From: Phycisphaerales bacterium
GTDB lineage: Bacteria; Planctomycetota; Phycisphaerae; UBA1845; Fen-1342
Assembly: GCA_022839625.1 (NCBI GenBank)
Contig: JALHJL010000002.1
Location: forward strand, 124,001-188,000
Length of the DNA: 64,000 bases
Direction of reading: 5' to 3'
This document shows, piece after piece, positions 60,352 to 64,000 of this stretch (its first letter is position 1; each line of letters starts with the position of its first letter). A model generated the notes under the pieces. That model worked only from the letters and a program-made list of their open reading frames with translations. It had not been told where the DNA came from and ran no database searches. The translations under genes were made by a program, and so were the position numbers.

Positions 60352-60710
60352 CGCTCCGCGCGGGGCTGGGACCCCTGCCAGTGCCGGGCCGGTTTGGGGA
60401 TGTAGCGGCTCCCGCCGCTCACTCGCCGAGAGGCCCACAGATGCCAGTCGCTTTTCCGTGCGTGATTCGCCTTCGTCGCGGCGGTGGATACGGACAGACG
60501 TGCGAACTCCGCCCATGTCGGCCTGGCCAGCCTGCGGGCACTGCCCTTGGCGGGCGGACGACTCAGCCGAATCCGCCAGCCCTGCACCATGCTGTGGGCC
60601 GCCCGCGACCAAGGGTCGGCGAGCATCAGGGCGTTGTGCCTGTCCGTTTTCAGGCGGCTCATCAATTGCGGAACAGACCGCCGCCAGGCTTGCATCGCAT
60701 CCGTGCTCAT
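60294..60710 (-). CDS. Frame upstream of HNH, unknown
   Basis: A 138-residue frame with a protein-like first 110 residues (MSTDAMQAWRRSVPQLMSRLKTDRHNALMLADPWSRAAHSMVQGW split by Arg/Trp-rich helices), overlapping the HNH gene by 58 bases in a different phase. It may be a separate gene or the N-terminal part of a frameshifted HNH protein. Confidence 0.45.
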   Translation of the reverse strand: MSTDAMQAWRRSVPQLMSRLKTDRHNALMLADPWSRAAHSMVQGWRIRLSRPPAKGSARRLARPTWAEFARLSVSTAATKANHARKSDWHLWASRRVSGGSRYIPKPARHWQGSQPRAERCQSKTCCACWNTSDTGAP

Positions 60711-60938
60711 GCATCGTCATCTCCCGTCCGAAAAACCGGACACTTGTCGGAAACTCTGCTTATACGCGCGACCGTTCCCGCCGGCGTCTCGGCGCATGAT
60801 TGCGGCGGGGGAACCATTGGTTGCCGCCACCGCATGTCTCGCGCGCGTACGCGCGGGCGCACGTCGCGCGGGCGGGGGTGCTATGCGGTAATGTGGTAAC
60901 TGAGAAGAAGATGATGTAATCTCTTTTCTTTTCATACC
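60711..60938. other. Intergenic region with CG palindromes
   Basis: CGCGCGTACGCGCG is a perfect 14-base palindrome near 60842-60856. GTCCG-AAAAAC-CGGAC, an inverted repeat, lies near 60726. A 72-codon frame (60717-60935) starts ten bases beyond the primase stop, but half of it is low complexity. An operator or replication-related site is possible. Confidence 0.4.
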
Positions 60939-63338
60939 TTACGCTCCCGCCAGTTCCCGCATCGGCTCATGCGGCGACCTTGCGGTCTCGTCGGCAACCG
61001 ACTCGCTCGCGCCGCCAGTTGCCACATTTCCGTGTGGCAACTGCGGTAACTGCCCGACGCCGTTGGGGATGAGCAGTCGATAGCGCTGGGCGACCGGACC
61101 GCCGCCGGCGGTCGAACCGACGTCGTGCTCGATGCGCCGCTGGCCGCGCAGGGCGCTACGGACCTCCTCGATGTCCTTATCGCTCCACTTGAGGCGTCGC
61201 GACAGTTCCCAGTGCGGCATCCAGGCGTCGCCGCGCCGCTGCCGCCAAGAGGTGAGCACCTCCAGCATCCGCTTGCACTTGGCGTCGAACTCGCCCTCGG
61301 CCACATGCTGGCCGGCCATGAAGAGCATCCGCCGGGTCTGGTAGTCCACGAACCGCCAAGCCCAGCGCACGGCCTGCTCGCCAATGCGCGTCTGGAGGTG
61401 GTTTTCGCTGACGGCGTAGATGAGCGCGAGCTTGCGGGCCTTCTCGTAGGCACGTGCCCAGATGGCCATGCCCGCCGGGTCGTCCTTCTCCTCCGCCTCG
61501 GCGTAGCGGTCATCGGCGTAGGCGCGGCACTCCTCCATCGCCGCGTCGGCCTCCGGCGTCGCCTCGACGCAGACCGGTATCGGGTGCCAGTCCTGGAGGT
61601 TGCCCGTGCCCGGCCGGAAGTCCGCCCACCAGCGGGCCGTCTCAAGGATGGACTCGGGGATGGGCCGCGCGACGGGCGTCTGGCCGCGACCGCGCTTGCC
61701 CGCCTCCAGGATGATGAGCCTGGCGAAGAAGCCGTTGTTGAGCATGCGGACGTTGAGGGCCTCGTAGTAGTACTTGGGCACGGCCGTGCCGAGCATGCAC
61801 AGCGACGGTTGGTCGATGACGCCGGGCGACTGGCCCCCGGCCTTGACCCGCATGGGGTGGATGGTGCTGCTGGAGGTGTACATCTTCAGCAGCACGTTCA
61901 TGATGCCCTCGTGCCGGGCGTCGGAGGCCTTGTTGATGGCGTTCATCAGGCCGTCGATCTCGTCGGTCTGGAAGAGAACCGAGGGCGTGACGAACAGGCG
62001 GTCCTCGATGCCCTCGCCCGAGGCGAAGGCGTCCCCGAGGCAGTCCTGCAGGCCCACCTCGACGCAGATGCGCTGGTTGACCTTCCTCGGCTCGTTCTTG
62101 CCCGCGCCCGAGTTGGCCAGTGCCAGGACGTAGAGGTTGGTGCGGTTGTCGGCGGCGTCGCGGACCTTGCGGCCGGCCAGGAAGGCCTGAAGCGTCAGCG
62201 CCGCCGCGAACGCCAGCACCGGCTGGGGATACGGGGAGACCGACAGCGTGTAGTCGGTCACCTGTCGGATGAATCCGGGCACGTCCAGTAGGTCGTCGGG
62301 CATGGGGCCGGGGTCGGGCACGGGCGGCTCGGCGGGCGGGGCGGCGTCGGCCTGGCCGACGATGCCGGTCAGGTCCACGGCGGGTTCATCTCCGCCGTAG
62401 CCTTCGGCCCGCAGTGCCCGTGCGGCGGCGGCGAAGTCGCCGTTGTGCTCCAGGTGCGCGTATACGGCGAACGGGGAGTACGCCCTGTTAGGCTCAAAGG
62501 GCACGGCGCTGGAGGAGAACACATAGAAGACACGGTCCTTGAGCGTTGCGGACCATCCGGCCGTCTTGCCCGGCCGCCGCCAGTACTCGTTCTCGCCCGC
62601 GCGGACGAGCGTCCAGCCGTGCTTGGCCAGGACGGTCCGAACGTCGCCACGTTCCGCGAAATCGTCGCCAGGTCGCGCCAGGTTCGAACATCCGGCGGGA
62701 ATCGGCTCGGGGGCCGGGACGTACTCGTTGAGCGCCCAGGCGGCCGACAATAGGGTGTCCCGCTCGTCGGCTGTCAGGACGGGCAAGTTGGCGAAGTCGC
62801 CCTGGAGAAGTTCGTATCCCGGTGAGGGGGCGCACAGGAACAGACCGCCTTCGCCCCGGGTCTCGATGAGCGTCACGAGCACGTGCCAGCGGCCGTCGGC
62901 GTCCTTGCGGGGCACGTGCTTTTTGCCGCCGATGTTCACCGGCTCGCCGTTGGGCGTCTCGATTCGCCGCTGGGCGAGTTTGAGGTTGCCGCAGACAGCG
63001 TCGCGGTTGCGGTAGGCGACGTGTCTGCCCCCCGAGGGCGTCCGCTCGCTGACCAAGCGTTCCAGCAGGCCCGGGGCGGCTTGACGCACCGCCGCACACC
63101 ACGGCTCGAAGAGTTCGCCTCCGGCGTCGAAGTCGAGCATCTCCAGGTTGCCGCTGGATGCCCCGCAGACCAGGCACAGGGCCGAGTGGCCGTTGGAGAA
63201 CCATGCCCGGACTTCGGCGGTCGTCGGCCGGCGCTGCTGGTACGGTTTCCACTCGGCCACGGCGGGGCGCTTCTGCGCTGCGATGGCCGGCAGCACGCTC
63301 AGGCCAGCGTCGAGATAGGTTTGAGCCAATTGGATCAT
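60939..63338 (-). CDS. Phage primase-polymerase / DUF3987 helicase-like protein
   Basis: A 799-residue replication protein. The N-terminal PrimPol domain shows YLDAGLSVLPA, KRPAVAEWKPYQQRRPT, the acidic LEMLDFDAG (66-72) and SGGRHVAYR (102-110). The central DUF3987 domain has Walker A NSGAGKNEP (409-417), FQTDEIDGLM and a C-terminal winged-helix region. Primase and helicase functions in one chain are typical of phages and plasmids. Its ATG overlaps the next gene's stop (ATGA). Confidence 0.88.
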   Translation of the reverse strand: MIQLAQTYLDAGLSVLPAIAAQKRPAVAEWKPYQQRRPTTAEVRAWFSNGHSALCLVCGASSGNLEMLDFDAGGELFEPWCAAVRQAAPGLLERLVSERTPSGGRHVAYRNRDAVCGNLKLAQRRIETPNGEPVNIGGKKHVPRKDADGRWHVLVTLIETRGEGGLFLCAPSPGYELLQGDFANLPVLTADERDTLLSAAWALNEYVPAPEPIPAGCSNLARPGDDFAERGDVRTVLAKHGWTLVRAGENEYWRRPGKTAGWSATLKDRVFYVFSSSAVPFEPNRAYSPFAVYAHLEHNGDFAAAARALRAEGYGGDEPAVDLTGIVGQADAAPPAEPPVPDPGPMPDDLLDVPGFIRQVTDYTLSVSPYPQPVLAFAAALTLQAFLAGRKVRDAADNRTNLYVLALANSGAGKNEPRKVNQRICVEVGLQDCLGDAFASGEGIEDRLFVTPSVLFQTDEIDGLMNAINKASDARHEGIMNVLLKMYTSSSTIHPMRVKAGGQSPGVIDQPSLCMLGTAVPKYYYEALNVRMLNNGFFARLIILEAGKRGRGQTPVARPIPESILETARWWADFRPGTGNLQDWHPIPVCVEATPEADAAMEECRAYADDRYAEAEEKDDPAGMAIWARAYEKARKLALIYAVSENHLQTRIGEQAVRWAWRFVDYQTRRMLFMAGQHVAEGEFDAKCKRMLEVLTSWRQRRGDAWMPHWELSRRLKWSDKDIEEVRSALRGQRRIEHDVGSTAGGGPVAQRYRLLIPNGVGQLPQLPHGNVATGGASESVADETARSPHEPMRELAGA

Positions 63339-63589
63339 GGCCTGTGGTCAAGTCCTTGAAATGGCCTGTGCGAGTAGAGCGGACACTCCAGGTCAGAACA
63401 TCTCGCCACGTCATGCCGCCACCAGCGCTTACATTGAAGGCAGAAGCCTGCAATGGCGTCGTTCGCCGACCGGGTTGTGCAGGCCCGCAAGTAGGTCTGG
63501 CGGTAGCTTTCTGGTATTCCACGAAGCCGTCTTTCCACAGCCTCCCTGCGAGACTGATCCAGCCTAGAAAGCCGCGATGTCAGGTTCAT
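63335..63589 (-). CDS. Small zinc-finger phage protein
   Basis: An 84-residue protein, MNLTSRLSRLDQSRREAVERRL, with C-Q-C followed by CSDLECPLYSHRPF, a four-Cys site common in short phage replication-module proteins. GAGGAG lies eight bases before the ATG. The longer frame to 63772 is a shadow of the helicase gene. Confidence 0.75.
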   Translation of the reverse strand: MNLTSRLSRLDQSRREAVERRLRGIPESYRQTYLRACTTRSANDAIAGFCLQCKRWWRHDVARCSDLECPLYSHRPFQGLDHRP

Positions 63590-63602
63590 TGGTTCGTTCT
63601 CC

Positions 63603-64000
63603 TCAGAAGGGGATTTCCTCGTCCACCAGGGTCGGCTCCAACTCGCCCGCCGGTTCCGCGTCATCCCACCCTGGTTCCCGGTATGCGGGCTTCTCGCCGA
63701 GGTCGTAGCCCACGATGCGGTCGAACTCTTCGCCGGATATGGAGCGGACGGTGATGCTCTTGGTCTGGGCAAGCGCTCCGCGCTGGGCGAAGTAAACGGC
63801 TTCTTCGGCGGTCTCCGGGTCGGGCAGGTCCGAGCGCCTTCTCCACCAAGCTTCGGCCTTGTGCCGCGCGTAGCCGGTGTGCTCGAAGCAGACCCATTCC
63901 GACTGCCAGCGGGAAAACCCGATGCGGTAATCCACCCGCATGCTCCGGGGATGGTCCTCGGGCGCGTCGCGCTTGACGTGGACCGAGTACGCCACCTCCT
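63603..64000 (-). CDS. Phage helicase C-terminus (truncated by window)
   Basis: The frame is open at the right edge. The visible 132 residues match the C-terminal tail of phage DEAD-box helicases: SMRVDYRIGFSRWQSEWVCFEHTGYARHKAEAWW. The GTG at 63995 lies directly after AGGAGG and cannot be a real start at that spacing. The main motor domain is outside the window. Confidence 0.72.
   Translation of the reverse strand, partial: EVAYSVHVKRDAPEDHPRSMRVDYRIGFSRWQSEWVCFEHTGYARHKAEAWWRRRSDLPDPETAEEAVYFAQRGALAQTKSITVRSISGEEFDRIVGYDLGEKPAYREPGWDDAEPAGELEPTLVDEEIPF

Larger units (their letters stand above)
33593..64000. mobile_element. Integrated phage-like element (left part, right end not in window)
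   Basis: From the tRNA-Asn to the right edge nearly every gene is phage-type: serine recombinase, terminase, portal, protease-capsid, tail tube, tape measure, primase-helicase, HNH nuclease and methyltransferase. A tape measure and a tail-chaperone frameshift indicate a long non-contractile or simple siphovirus-like tail; no sheath or baseplate set was seen. Three copies of one promoter-like element tie the left recombinase module to the head operon and to the operon at 59728. The right attachment site lies outside the window. No frame-disrupted structural gene was found, so it may be functional. Confidence 0.9.

Noticed and set aside
63993..64000. AGGAGG-GTG as a gene start at the right edge
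   Set aside because: The site abuts the GTG with no spacer and the protein matches the interior of a helicase C-terminus, so the frame continues beyond the window.

Overview
The window is GC-rich bacterial DNA in two parts: chromosome (1 to about 33592) and an integrated phage-like element (about 33593 to the right edge). The host looks like an anaerobic or facultative member of Planctomycetota or a neighbouring phylum. This is inferred from the Hdr/Etf/Mvh gene content, the DUF5658-like protein and the DUF2924-recombinase module; no ribosomal RNA is present to confirm it.

Chromosome. Housekeeping genes come first: purL (cut by the left edge), ribF and an alpha/beta hydrolase. Next is a co-directional redox block (6054-17910): a fused HdrC/HdrB-like Fe-S protein, EtfB, EtfA, a membrane EtfAB:quinone oxidoreductase-like protein, HdrA, MvhD, MvhG, MvhA, a hydrogenase maturation protease, a cyclic-nucleotide-binding protein and a single-domain response regulator. 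Together they could link H2 to flavin-based electron bifurcation or confurcation and to the membrane quinone pool. After it come a GT87-like glycosyltransferase, queC, a repeat-rich intergenic region, an OPT transporter, and a ribbon-helix-helix-like protein heading a sulfate ABC transporter operon (sbp-cysT-cysW-cysA). A pilus motor locus follows: pilT, then a membrane-anchored GspE/PilB-like protein whose nucleotide-binding motifs are all degenerate, then a CvpA-like membrane protein. Several chromosomal genes have a -10-like box only a few bases upstream of the start codon, suggesting leaderless transcripts.

Prophage. A tRNA-Asn marks the left edge. On the + strand an integration module follows: small protein, DUF2924 protein, large serine recombinase, helix-turn-helix protein. 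Almost everything else is on the - strand. Read from the right edge leftwards it comprises: a helicase C-terminus (cut by the window), a Cys-rich small protein, a PrimPol/DUF3987 primase-helicase, an HNH nuclease, an orphan DNA methyltransferase interrupted by an intein, a small terminase-like protein, a large terminase, a zinc-ribbon protein, a gpW-like protein, a portal, a protease-capsid fusion, a DUF2190-like protein, connector and tail genes, a tail tube, a frameshifted tail-assembly chaperone pair, a lysis-like and Mom-like cassette, a tape measure and distal tail genes. Four + strand genes (55111-56814) form a separate early-type cassette ending in a HARE-HTH protein. The right attachment site is not in the window.

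Main points of interest. (1) A promoter-like element, TCCGTCAT-N14-GGGTA(A/T)GTATC, occurs three times, each 50-80 bp ahead of a different prophage operon. (2) The methyltransferase contains a 274-residue intein. (3) A Mom-like base-modification protein sits inside the tail region. (4) The pilus locus encodes a pseudo-ATPase. (5) The hydrogenase, Hdr, Etf and quinone-reductase genes are combined in one block. Functions were assigned by reading motifs in the sequence; no database search was run.
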